From the NCBI GenBank assembly GCA_028693285.1, contig JAQUVQ010000002.1:1-64000 (forward strand): DNA of 64,000 nucleotides, in the 5' to 3' direction. The number at the start of each line of letters is the position of its first letter. Positions within the stretch are counted from its first letter, which is position 1. The position numbers were made by a program, and so were the translations under genes. Origin of the DNA: Smithellaceae bacterium (GTDB taxonomy: Bacteria; Desulfobacterota; Syntrophia; Syntrophales; Smithellaceae). This document shows positions 1 through 7,880 of the stretch, one piece after another. Under the pieces are notes generated by a model, which saw nothing but the letters and a program-made list of their open reading frames with translations, had not been told where the DNA came from and did no database searches.

Positions 1-396
1 GATCATTTCTATCTTTTTTACAATGAATACCTGACCGGAGCAACGTACCACCCCCATATGCTGCAGCTTCTGCCGGTGGATGCGGACTGGCTCAAACAGA
101 TCGCCAGGAAAAAATGGGAATCCAAGTCGCTGCCGATCTTCCGGATGGACGGCGACCGAATCTTTTCATCGCTGATCCGCGAGTATCTGTTCGTGTCGCT
201 GTACCGGGCCTTCGCCGAGTCGCTGGCCAGCGAGAACGCCAGCCGCCTGGCTTCCATGCAGAACGCCGAGAAGAATATTGAAGAGCAGTTGCTGGATCTG
301 CACGTGCAGTTCCACCGCACCCGCCAGATGACGATTACCGAGGAGCTTCTTGATATTGTTGCCGGATTTGAGGCGCTGCAGGAAGAGGCATCATAA
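1..396 (+). CDS. atpG: F-type ATP synthase gamma subunit, C-terminal part
   Basis: The reading frame is open at the left edge, so only the C-terminal ~131 residues of the gene are present. Gamma is the rotary shaft of F1Fo ATPases. The end of the protein matches the gamma C-terminal helix: a run around SLASENASRLASMQNAEKN, then RTRQ followed by ITEELLDIVAG. An internal ATG at 58 is not the true start. In N-type (alternative, possibly Na+-coupled) ATPase operons gamma is the last gene. The divergent sequence and the unrelated gene downstream fit that arrangement, but the rest of the operon lies outside the window. The family call is firm; the N-ATPase subtype is an inference. Confidence 0.85.
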   Translation, partial: DHFYLFYNEYLTGATYHPHMLQLLPVDADWLKQIARKKWESKSLPIFRMDGDRIFSSLIREYLFVSLYRAFAESLASENASRLASMQNAEKNIEEQLLDLHVQFHRTRQMTITEELLDIVAGFEALQEEAS

Positions 397-423
397 CATC
401 AAACGAGAAAGGGGGAATGGCGC

Positions 424-1221
424 ATGTCAACAGGATCGGACAAAAGGATTTGCGTGATCTGCGCGTGGCGTGAAAACTGCACCAAGCGGTATCGGGTGAA
501 AACCAATGCCCTGTTCGATGTCAATTGCCCCGATTATACCCGGGATATCAAATTGCGGGATAAGGACGTCGACAAGCTGGTGGAAGATCAGGTCATGCGC
601 TGGCAGAGGGACAAGAAGGAAAAGCCGGGGCATGTGATCACGCTGTCGAGCGAGACGGGGGCCGGCGGGGGCTTCATTTCCCGGATTCTCGCCACGGAAC
701 TGAAGATGAACATCGTGGGGAGCGAACTGATCCACAAGGTCGCCGAAAGCGCGCATATGAGCGAAAAGGTGATCAAATCCCTGGACGAAAAAAGCATATC
801 GTTTTTCGACAGCCTGATCAGCTCGTTTTTCGAATCGCGGCACATCTGGCCCAATGAATACCTCCGCCATCTGTCGCTGGTGATGCACACGAACGCGGAG
901 CACGGCAACGTCATCATCATCGGCCGCGGCGGAAGCTTCATTTTGAAAGACAAGGCGTTTCGCGTGCGCATTATCGCGCCGGAGGAAGCGCGCGTGGAAA
1001 AAGTGATGCGGGATCGCCATATGTCCAAAGCGGAAGCGCTGGAGTATGTGCGCAAGTATGATGAGTACCAGGTCGGCTTCATCAAGAATTACTTCAAGGA
1101 AGACATCAACGACCCGAAGCATTACGACATGATGGTCAATACGGACAAGGTCAGCATTGAAAGCGCCGCGGAATCCATCAAGAAGGCGTTTCTGCTCCGA
1201 AAGTCCATGCAGCAGGAGTAG
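424..1221 (+). CDS. Cytidylate kinase-like family protein with Cys-rich N-terminus
   Basis: This 265-aa protein belongs to the cytidylate-kinase-like P-loop family (Pfam Cytidylate_kin2 type). Residues ~75-95 (ITLSSETGAGGG) form a degenerate P-loop, followed by IIIGRGGSFIL and an Arg-rich lid region (RVRIIAPEEARVEKVMRDRH). The C-terminal HYDMMVNTDK is typical of nucleoside monophosphate kinases. The first 50 residues carry an added four-cysteine segment (CVICAWRENC, later NCPDY) that may bind metal. The ATG at 424 follows a strong Shine-Dalgarno site (GAAAGGGGGA), 27 nt after atpG. Substrate is unknown; family members are often annotated as kinases without biochemical proof. Confidence 0.75.
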   Translation: MSTGSDKRICVICAWRENCTKRYRVKTNALFDVNCPDYTRDIKLRDKDVDKLVEDQVMRWQRDKKEKPGHVITLSSETGAGGGFISRILATELKMNIVGSELIHKVAESAHMSEKVIKSLDEKSISFFDSLISSFFESRHIWPNEYLRHLSLVMHTNAEHGNVIIIGRGGSFILKDKAFRVRIIAPEEARVEKVMRDRHMSKAEALEYVRKYDEYQVGFIKNYFKEDINDPKHYDMMVNTDKVSIESAAESIKKAFLLRKSMQQE

Positions 1222-1235
1222 GGGGTATCCGGGGG

Positions 1236-1430
1236 ATGACCAGATCTGAGCGCGCTCTGCTGTTAAGTCTGGCGGAGGAAATCATTCTGCACTTGCGCAA
1301 CCGGCTTGCCGAGATTGAAAATCTTCATCCCCGGGAGTCGGCGCTGGGCATTGCCACGTTTCAGGAGCGGCTGCGCCATATTGAGGAGCTGCACGACAGC
1401 GTCAAGAACGAGCACGAGCGGTCCGCCTAG
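1236..1430 (+). CDS. Small hypothetical helical protein
   Basis: A 64-aa ORF starts 14 nt after the cytidylate-kinase-like gene, with GGGGG-type Shine-Dalgarno sequence before the ATG, so it is probably co-transcribed with it. The product is predicted to be almost wholly alpha-helical and charged (LAEEIILHLRNRLAEIENL; RLRHIEELHDSVKNEHE). It has no signal peptide, membrane segment or cysteine. It overlaps the stop of the convergent sensor kinase gene by four bases. I do not recognise a family. The good ribosome binding site and tight spacing are the main support that it is real. Confidence 0.55.
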   Translation: MTRSERALLLSLAEEIILHLRNRLAEIENLHPRESALGIATFQERLRHIEELHDSVKNEHERSA

Positions 1431-2671
1431 CCGGCGGTTAGCCGGGCGGACCCGTTGGGCATGGCGGCCAGATAGATGAAAAAAGTCGTACCGGCGCCGA
1501 CCGTCGATTCCATGCTGATCAGACCGTTGTGATACTTGATGATGGAATCGCAAATGGCCAGCCCCAGGCCGATGCCGCCCCGCTCCTTCTTTTCCTTGGT
1601 CGTAAAATACGGATCGAAAATTTTGGAGAGGTTCTCCCGGGGGATGCCGACGCCCCTGTCCCGAATGACAATCCGGACATAGTTGCCCTCGCCGAGCGTC
1701 CGGATGTTGGTGCCGGTCGTGGTGTTTTCTGCGATCACTTCCATGGAGCCGCCTTCCGGCATGGCCTCCTTCGCGTTGGTGACCATGTTTTCAATCACCT
1801 GTTTGATCTGCAGGGCGTCCACTTCCACGGGCCAGAGGTCGGCGGCGATCGCGGGCTTGCAGGTTACCTTGGACCCGGCCAGGGTTTTCTCGACGGTCTC
1901 TTGAATCAACCCGCCGATTCTTTCAATTTTCTTGACGGGGTAGCCGCCCTGGGCAAAGGTGATGAGCCGATGGGCCAGTTCCTTGGCCTGCAGGCCGGCG
2001 CGTTCCGCGACGGCCAGGCCGTTTTCCAGAATTTTATCCTCTTCGCTTGCGGAAATTTTCGCCAGAAAGACATTGCGCAAAATGGCGGTCAGAAGACTGT
2101 CAAAGTCCTTGGCGACGCCGTCGGCAAACGTTCCCAGGGATTCAAGCTTGGTCCTTTTGAGCAGTTCCTCCTCCGCCGTCTTCTGGTCGGTGATGTCTTC
2201 CAGGGTTTCCATGGCGCCGAACGTTTTGCCGCTGGAATCGCGGATGCTCGTTGCGGTGATCCGGAACCATTTTCCCTTTTCCCCCAGATCCGGGAAAAAC
2301 TCCGTCACTTCATAGGCATACTTCAGGATTTTGGACTTGGCGACTTTTCCGGCGTAAAGCGAGTAGGAGTGATCGATCTTTTTGCTGATGATCAGGTCCG
2401 CCATGCAGGACCGCGGCGAAGAATAAAACGCGCGCCATTGCTGGTCGGTGCCCAGGACTTCTTCCGCGCGGATGCCCGAGAGCCCCTCCAGCGCACGGTT
2501 CCAGTAGAGGATTTTACGGTTGGTGGAGATGACAAAGGTAGGGATCGGCGAACTCTGCAGAATGCTGCGGAGGATCTGCTGGTCGTTGCGTCCCCTCCAG
2601 ATCGCGTAGGCGAAGCTGATGACGGCGGTTGCCGCCAGAAGCAGGACAAAAAGAAGAAAATGGATCTCCAT
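1427..2671 (-). CDS. PAS-domain sensor histidine kinase lacking the H-box histidine
   Basis: The chosen ATG gives 414 aa: an N-terminal membrane segment (~residues 3-23), a PAS domain (~30-165, FVISTNRKILYWNRALEGLSG), a dimerisation helix, and a HATPase_c domain. The ATPase boxes are intact: N-box IENMVTNAKEAMPEGG, G1 DRGVGIP, F-box FDPYFTTK and G2 GGIGLGLA. The H-box normally reads GIAHDFNNLL; here it reads GVAKDFDSLL, with Lys at residue 188 (AAG codon at 2108-2110). The protein may be a pseudokinase or act without autophosphorylation. No response regulator gene is adjacent. A longer frame upstream would overlap mnmA and lacks the hydrophobic start, so I prefer 2671. Confidence 0.8.
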   Translation of the reverse strand: MEIHFLLFVLLLAATAVISFAYAIWRGRNDQQILRSILQSSPIPTFVISTNRKILYWNRALEGLSGIRAEEVLGTDQQWRAFYSSPRSCMADLIISKKIDHSYSLYAGKVAKSKILKYAYEVTEFFPDLGEKGKWFRITATSIRDSSGKTFGAMETLEDITDQKTAEEELLKRTKLESLGTFADGVAKDFDSLLTAILRNVFLAKISASEEDKILENGLAVAERAGLQAKELAHRLITFAQGGYPVKKIERIGGLIQETVEKTLAGSKVTCKPAIAADLWPVEVDALQIKQVIENMVTNAKEAMPEGGSMEVIAENTTTGTNIRTLGEGNYVRIVIRDRGVGIPRENLSKIFDPYFTTKEKKERGGIGLGLAICDSIIKYHNGLISMESTVGAGTTFFIYLAAMPNGSARLTAG

Positions 2672-2885
2672 TCCAGGCACCCGGTTTTCCCAATCTTTCC
2701 GTGAAGATCGATCCGGCCGCCCTGCGGCCGGGCAAAATGCCTCACGGTCACCCTCGGAATTTGGTGGAATCTGAATAGCAAGGTTGCCTTGAAATTGCAA
2801 GATTGGAAAAGCCGGCACGGAAAAAAAAGTTGCAAAGCGGCAAAAGATTGTGGAAAAGGGGAAACTACTTTTTGAAAGGCGCGGC

Positions 2886-3953
2886 ATGCAGGGCGGTGCG
2901 GGAAGAAAAATTCTGGTGGCCATGAGCGGCGGAGTGGATTCGTCGGTCGCTGCGCTGCTGCTTCGGGAGGCGGGCCATGAGATTGCCGGGGCGACGATGC
3001 TGCTGGGCGTTCACCGGCCGGGGGACGCCCCCGGGCGTTTTACGGATGAGTCCGCCGCCGACGCCCAAAGAGTCTGCGATCAGCTTGGGATTCCCCACCG
3101 GACCTTTGATTTTGCCGACTTGATGGAAAACCGGGTGATTGCCAGATTCATCCGCGAATACCAAAGCGGACGGACGCCCAATCCCTGCGTGGATTGCAAC
3201 CGCCATCTGAAATTCGGCGCGCTCTTCGCGAAAGCCCGCAGTCTGGGTTTTGATTGCCTGGCGACCGGCCATTACGCAAGAATCGTAAAGCGGCAAAGCC
3301 GCTGGGCGCTGATGCGGCCAAAGGATGAGTCCAAGGACCAGACCTACTTTTTGTATCCGATTCCTGCCGGGGATCTGCCGTCGATTCTTTTTCCGCTGGG
3401 CGCCCTGACCAAAACGGAGGTTCGTGGGATGGCAAGGCGGGCCGCCTTGCAAACGGCCCTCCGCGAGGACAGCCAGGACCTTTGCTTCGTGACGGCGGGG
3501 AATTACCGGCAATTGTTTGAAGACCGGCGCCTGCCGGTGGTTCCCGGCGAGATTGTGAATCCGGCGGGGCAGGTTCTCGGGCGCCACCGGGGGATTGTCT
3601 CCTACACCATCGGACAGCGCAGCGGCCTGGGCATCAGCGCGAAGACGCCGCTTTACGTTCTGGGATTTGACCCGGCGAAAAACCGGGTGGTGGTCGGGAA
3701 GCGGGAGGAACTCCGGTCTTCGGGCTGCATCGCCGGTGACCTGAATATGCTTGCCGACCGGTTTCCCGAAGACGTGGAGGCGAAAATCCGCTACCGGAAA
3801 AGGCCGGTGCGCTGCCGCGTCATCAGGGAAGGCGACAGGATGAAGGTTGTCTTCGAGCAGGCCCAGGAAGCGGTGACTCCGGGCCAGTCCGTCGTTTTTT
3901 ACGCGGCCGATGAAGTGCTGGGCGGCGGCGTCATCGAAGAGGTTATCCGGTAA
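2886..3953 (+). CDS. mnmA: tRNA-specific 2-thiouridylase MnmA
   Basis: MnmA makes s2U34 in the wobble position of Lys, Glu and Gln tRNAs, adenylating U34 and transferring persulfide sulfur. The 355-aa product has the PP-loop SGGVDSS near residue 14, the catalytic-Cys region NPCVDCN, the second Cys in SQDLCFV, and the conserved SYTIGQRSGLG. The ATG at 2886 follows GAAAGG with good spacing and places the PP-loop at the usual distance. A GTG at 2850 would add 12 unusual residues. The gene is divergent from the sensor kinase. Confidence 0.93.
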   Translation: MQGGAGRKILVAMSGGVDSSVAALLLREAGHEIAGATMLLGVHRPGDAPGRFTDESAADAQRVCDQLGIPHRTFDFADLMENRVIARFIREYQSGRTPNPCVDCNRHLKFGALFAKARSLGFDCLATGHYARIVKRQSRWALMRPKDESKDQTYFLYPIPAGDLPSILFPLGALTKTEVRGMARRAALQTALREDSQDLCFVTAGNYRQLFEDRRLPVVPGEIVNPAGQVLGRHRGIVSYTIGQRSGLGISAKTPLYVLGFDPAKNRVVVGKREELRSSGCIAGDLNMLADRFPEDVEAKIRYRKRPVRCRVIREGDRMKVVFEQAQEAVTPGQSVVFYAADEVLGGGVIEEVIR

Positions 3954-4045
3954 TGACCGGGGGTTTGCCGAAGGATTATTTTAACGTTTATTTTTTGCGG
4001 AAAATATACTAAACAGTGCGCACCAATGTCAAAATGGAGCCAAAC

Positions 4046-5383
4046 ATGAAGACAACATGCCGGGGCCTGCGGGTCTTTATTTTTGCCCTCTCGCTGATGC
4101 TTTGCCCCGCTGCCGTATCCGCCCAGGCGCTGACCCTGGAGGATAGCATCGCCGTGGCGCTGCAAAACAGCCATGTGCTGAACATCGCCAAAGAAGGGGT
4201 CAAGGGGGCCGAGGCGCAGAAGAAGGAGGCCCTGACCGGTTTTCTGCCGAAGTTCAGCACCACTTACAGCTACACGCGCCTCAATGAAGATCCCAACTTC
4301 TACTTTCCCGGATTTGCCGGGCCGCCCGTTATCCAGGGAGGGCCCATGACTACCGGGACCATCAACAACTACAACTGGGGCATCGAGGCCCGTCAGCCGC
4401 TTTTTGCCGGCGGCGGAATCCTGGCCAACTACCAGGCCTTTAAAATCGCCGAGGATACGGCGCTGGTGGAGCAGACGGCCAAATCCCTGGACGTCGTCCA
4501 GGATGTCAAGATCGCCTATTTCAATATTTTGCGCACGCAAAGGCTGATGGAGACGGCCCGGCAGCAGGTGGACATGCTGGCCGCCCACTGCGATGTGGCC
4601 GAGAATTTTTACCGGGTCGGCCTGATTCCCAAAAACGACATGCTGCACGCGGAAGTGGAGCTGGCCAACGGAAGGCAGACGCTGGTGAAGGCGAAAAACG
4701 GCGTCGAATCGACCAAGGCGCGATTGAACACGATCTTGAAGAGGGAAGTTTGGACGCCTCTCGAGGTGGTCGATATTCTCGACTATCAGCCCCTGCGTCA
4801 ATCGTTTGAAGAGTGCCTGGCCGTTGCCCGGCAGCGCCGTCCGGAGCTTAAAATGTCGGAGCTCCGGGTCGAACAGGCGGGCAAGATGGTCCGCGCGGCG
4901 CAAAGCGAGTTTTTCCCGGCGGTCAATCTGGTCGGAAATTACGGACGGTTCGGCGATACCGCATCGCTTTCCGGCACGCAGTACAAGGACACGGAAAGCT
5001 GGCAGGTCATGGCGGTGGCCAGCTGGAATTTCTGGGAGTGGGGCAAAACGAAATACCGTGTGGACGCCGGGAAAGCCAGGGAAAACCAGGCACTGGATCA
5101 GTCCCGGGAGCTCAACGACCAGATCGCCCTGGAGATCAAGAACGCCTTTCTGGCGCTGCAGGAAGCCGAAAGCCAGATTGCCGTTTCAAAAAAAGTGATC
5201 GAACAGGCCGAAGAGAATTTCCGCATCGCCGAAGCCCGCTACAAGGAGCGGGTGGCGCGCTCCACGGAGGTGCTTGACGCGCAGACGCTCTTGACCCGCG
5301 CCAAGGCCGAGTATGCCAATGCCCTGGCCGATTACAATATTGCTCACGCCCGCCTGCAAAGAGCCATGGGAGTTGTCCGTTGA
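4046..5383 (+). CDS. TolC-family outer membrane efflux channel (first copy)
   Basis: The 445-aa product has a signal peptide (hydrophobic core FIFALSLMLCPAAVSA, cleavage near AQA) and the two-repeat helical pattern of outer membrane efflux proteins (LTLEDSIAVALQNS at the start, QALDQSRELNDQIALEIKNAFLALQEAE later). It would form the outer membrane duct for the RND pump encoded three genes on. The ATG at 4046 is preceded by GGAG at 6-7 nt, better than the GTG at 4016. It leads a five-gene operon. The next gene starts inside its stop codon (TTGA overlap), so translation is probably coupled. Confidence 0.9.
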   Translation: MKTTCRGLRVFIFALSLMLCPAAVSAQALTLEDSIAVALQNSHVLNIAKEGVKGAEAQKKEALTGFLPKFSTTYSYTRLNEDPNFYFPGFAGPPVIQGGPMTTGTINNYNWGIEARQPLFAGGGILANYQAFKIAEDTALVEQTAKSLDVVQDVKIAYFNILRTQRLMETARQQVDMLAAHCDVAENFYRVGLIPKNDMLHAEVELANGRQTLVKAKNGVESTKARLNTILKREVWTPLEVVDILDYQPLRQSFEECLAVARQRRPELKMSELRVEQAGKMVRAAQSEFFPAVNLVGNYGRFGDTASLSGTQYKDTESWQVMAVASWNFWEWGKTKYRVDAGKARENQALDQSRELNDQIALEIKNAFLALQEAESQIAVSKKVIEQAEENFRIAEARYKERVARSTEVLDAQTLLTRAKAEYANALADYNIAHARLQRAMGVVR

Positions 5384-6735
5384 CCGCAAAACGTTTTTGG
5401 GACGAAAAAGGATATTCACGAGTTAAGCAATTGCCGTTGTACATGATGATTTTGTGGACCGCGCTCCTGCTGTGTTCCCCGACGGCGTTCGCGCAGGAAT
5501 ACAGCCTGCGGGACCTGTATGCCGAGGCCGTGAAAAATTCCGAAAAAATCAAGTATGCCGAGGAAAACCTCTACATCGCGAAGATGGGTAAGGAGAAGGC
5601 TTGGGCGGTTTTAATGCCCAGAGTTACTGCGTTTGGCACGTACAATCGCTTTTCGGAAAAAAAATACGGGGATCCCCCTGCCTATGGCAATGTTCTCATT
5701 CAGCCAAACGAATCAGGCAACTGGGGCGTCCGCGCCGACGAGAGTTTTTCGCTGAGCATCCGCGAACTGGACGCCTTGAAAATCTCCGGACAGCTTATTT
5801 CCAAAAGCGAGTTTGATCTGGAAAGCACCAAGTCGGATTTTATTTTTTTCGTGGCGACGGCCTATTACGACGCCCTCAAAGCGAAAAAAGCGCTGGAAAT
5901 CGCCGCCGCCAACGTGGAGCGTCTGACGCAGTACCGCTATTTTGTCGAGAAACGGCTGAAGGTGGGCGAGGTGACCCGTACGGCTCTGCTGCGCGCCGAC
6001 GGCGAATTGTCCGGGGCGCAGTCCGATTATCTTCGGGCCACCAACGCCTTCCAGCTCGCCCGCGCGGCCCTGGTCCGCGTCACGGGAATCGAGGAAAACT
6101 TCCGGCTCAGAGAGGAGGCGCCCGACTTCTCCGCCGTCGATGCGTTCGATCGTCTGCGGCAGACCGCCTTTCAAATGAGGCCGGACCTGAAAAGCTACGA
6201 CGTGCAGATTCAGGTCTCCGAGCGGCAGGTCAAATATGCCCGGGGCGCTTTCTGGCCGTATGTCGGTTTTTTTGCCATTTACAACGGCGCTGATCAAAAT
6301 CCTGCAACTTCAACGCTCAACCGGGAAAGTGTTCTGGCCGGCGTTTCCCTGAATTTTCCGTTTTTTGAAGGGGGCTTGAGAGTGGCCGAGCTCAAGGAGG
6401 CAAGGTCCAGGGAGCGGCAGGCGAGGCTGGCGTATGATGATCTGAAGAAAAACGTCGACATCGAGATTCGCGGAGCCTGGCTGGATCTGGAAACCCAGAG
6501 AGGCACGCTGAAATTTCTGGAAGATCAACTGGTTTTTGCCCACGACAACTACAATGCCGTCCTGAGGCAGTACCAAAACGGTCTGGCGACCAGCCTCGAC
6601 GTGATGGATGCCAACACGCTGCTGCTCACGTCGGAGCGCAACACGGTGGATGCCTTGTACGGTTGTCAGCTGGCGCATTTGAGGGTCAGAAAATCAAGCG
6701 GCACGCTGCTTCGGTTTGTTCAGGAAGGCTATTGA
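5380..6735 (+). CDS. TolC-family outer membrane efflux channel (second copy)
   Basis: A 451-aa second outer membrane efflux protein. Its TTG start overlaps the stop of the first channel gene and has GGGAG seven bases upstream. In-frame ATGs at 5443 and 5446 sit nearer the signal peptide (MILWTALLLCSPTAFA) but lack a Shine-Dalgarno site. The C-terminal repeat (NYNAVLRQYQNGLATSLDVMDANTLLL) is typical of the family. It is clearly divergent from the first copy, not a recent duplication. Two channels in one RND operon may let the pump pair with alternative ducts, or one may serve another exporter. Confidence 0.88.
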   Translation: MTAKRFWDEKGYSRVKQLPLYMMILWTALLLCSPTAFAQEYSLRDLYAEAVKNSEKIKYAEENLYIAKMGKEKAWAVLMPRVTAFGTYNRFSEKKYGDPPAYGNVLIQPNESGNWGVRADESFSLSIRELDALKISGQLISKSEFDLESTKSDFIFFVATAYYDALKAKKALEIAAANVERLTQYRYFVEKRLKVGEVTRTALLRADGELSGAQSDYLRATNAFQLARAALVRVTGIEENFRLREEAPDFSAVDAFDRLRQTAFQMRPDLKSYDVQIQVSERQVKYARGAFWPYVGFFAIYNGADQNPATSTLNRESVLAGVSLNFPFFEGGLRVAELKEARSRERQARLAYDDLKKNVDIEIRGAWLDLETQRGTLKFLEDQLVFAHDNYNAVLRQYQNGLATSLDVMDANTLLLTSERNTVDALYGCQLAHLRVRKSSGTLLRFVQEGY

Positions 6736-6773
6736 CGAAAGCGGCGGCGTCGGGTCGGGAAGGGGAGCGAACC

Positions 6774-7880
6774 ATGCGTTTTTTACAATATCAAAATTCC
6801 GGCGGACAGGCGGCGCGACGTTTGTCCGCACTGATCCTGCTCACGCTCGCGGTTTTGACGCTCGCGTCCTGCCAGAGGGAAAAGGCGGCCGAACCGGAAA
6901 GGCTGGTGAATGTGCGCATTTGGCCTGCCGAAACGAAAAGGGTAGAGCCCTATCTGGAAACGACCGGGACACTCAAAGCTTTTGAGGAAGTCATCGTCAG
7001 TTCCGAAGTGGACGGTATCCTCAGGCGGATCGAAGTGGATGAGGGGTCGCCCGTCCACGCGGGCATGCTGCTTGCGGAAATCAATGATACCGACTACCGG
7101 CTGGACCGGAAACGGTCCGATGCCGCGCTCAAGCAGGGGCGGGCCTCGCTGGACAACGCCCGTGCGGAGTATAAAAGAAAAGAAGCCCTCTACCGGGAGG
7201 AGCTCATCACCAAACAGCAGTTTGACGATGTCTCGACGCGGGTGGCGCTGGCGGAAGCAGAGCTGGAAAGAATCCGGGCAACACTGTCGATCTCGCAGGA
7301 AAGGCTGGCGCGGACAAAAATCCATTCGCCGCTTTCCGGCGCCGTCAAGGAAAAGAAAGTGTCCGCGGGCGATTACGTGCGCAACGGCACGCCGCTTTTT
7401 CAGCTGATCAGGATACATCCATTGAAGCTCAATTTTACCGTCAGCGAAAAAGACGTTGCCGCCTTGAAAATCGGACAGGAAGTGAGCTTCACCGTCGACG
7501 CTTTTTCCGGCAAAACCTTTCGCGGCCGGGTGAATCTGCTGTATCCGAACGTGGAGGAAAGAACCCGCACGCTGCAGGCGGAGGCCGTTGTTCCCAATGC
7601 CGATCATCTGTTGAAGCCGGGATATTTCGCCCGCGTTCAAATCTACACGCAGGCGGCGCGGGATGCCGTCTTGATTCCCGTAACGGCCCTCCTGTATGAC
7701 GGCCCCGTGATCCGCGTTTTTGTGGTGCGCGGCAATCAAGCGCAGGAAAGAATCATCAAGACGGGCAACAAATACGGCGAAGGGGTGGAAATTCTGGAAG
7801 GCCTCAAGGAAAAAGAGCAGGTGGTCGTCGTCGGCCAGAACAATCTTTCGGATGGGGTGAAGGTTCATGTGGCTCGCTGA
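6774..7880 (+). CDS. RND efflux periplasmic adaptor lipoprotein (MFP family)
   Basis: The 368-aa product is a membrane-fusion protein linking the inner membrane pump to the TolC channel. The N-terminus is a lipoprotein signal with lipobox LASC. Next come the beta-barrel/lipoyl region (VSSEVDGILRRIEVDEGSPVHAG), an alpha-hairpin (ARAEYKRKEALYREELITKQQFDDV) and the second lipoyl half (TKIHSPLSGAVKEKKVSAGDYV). The ATG at 6774 follows AGGGGAGCG. A longer frame starting inside the channel gene has no signal. Its end overlaps the pump start by 14 nt. Confidence 0.92.
   Translation: MRFLQYQNSGGQAARRLSALILLTLAVLTLASCQREKAAEPERLVNVRIWPAETKRVEPYLETTGTLKAFEEVIVSSEVDGILRRIEVDEGSPVHAGMLLAEINDTDYRLDRKRSDAALKQGRASLDNARAEYKRKEALYREELITKQQFDDVSTRVALAEAELERIRATLSISQERLARTKIHSPLSGAVKEKKVSAGDYVRNGTPLFQLIRIHPLKLNFTVSEKDVAALKIGQEVSFTVDAFSGKTFRGRVNLLYPNVEERTRTLQAEAVVPNADHLLKPGYFARVQIYTQAARDAVLIPVTALLYDGPVIRVFVVRGNQAQERIIKTGNKYGEGVEILEGLKEKEQVVVVGQNNLSDGVKVHVAR

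Noticed and set aside
1427..2923. Longer start for the sensor kinase at 2923
   Set aside because: It would overlap mnmA and add 84 residues without family similarity before the hydrophobic N-terminus.
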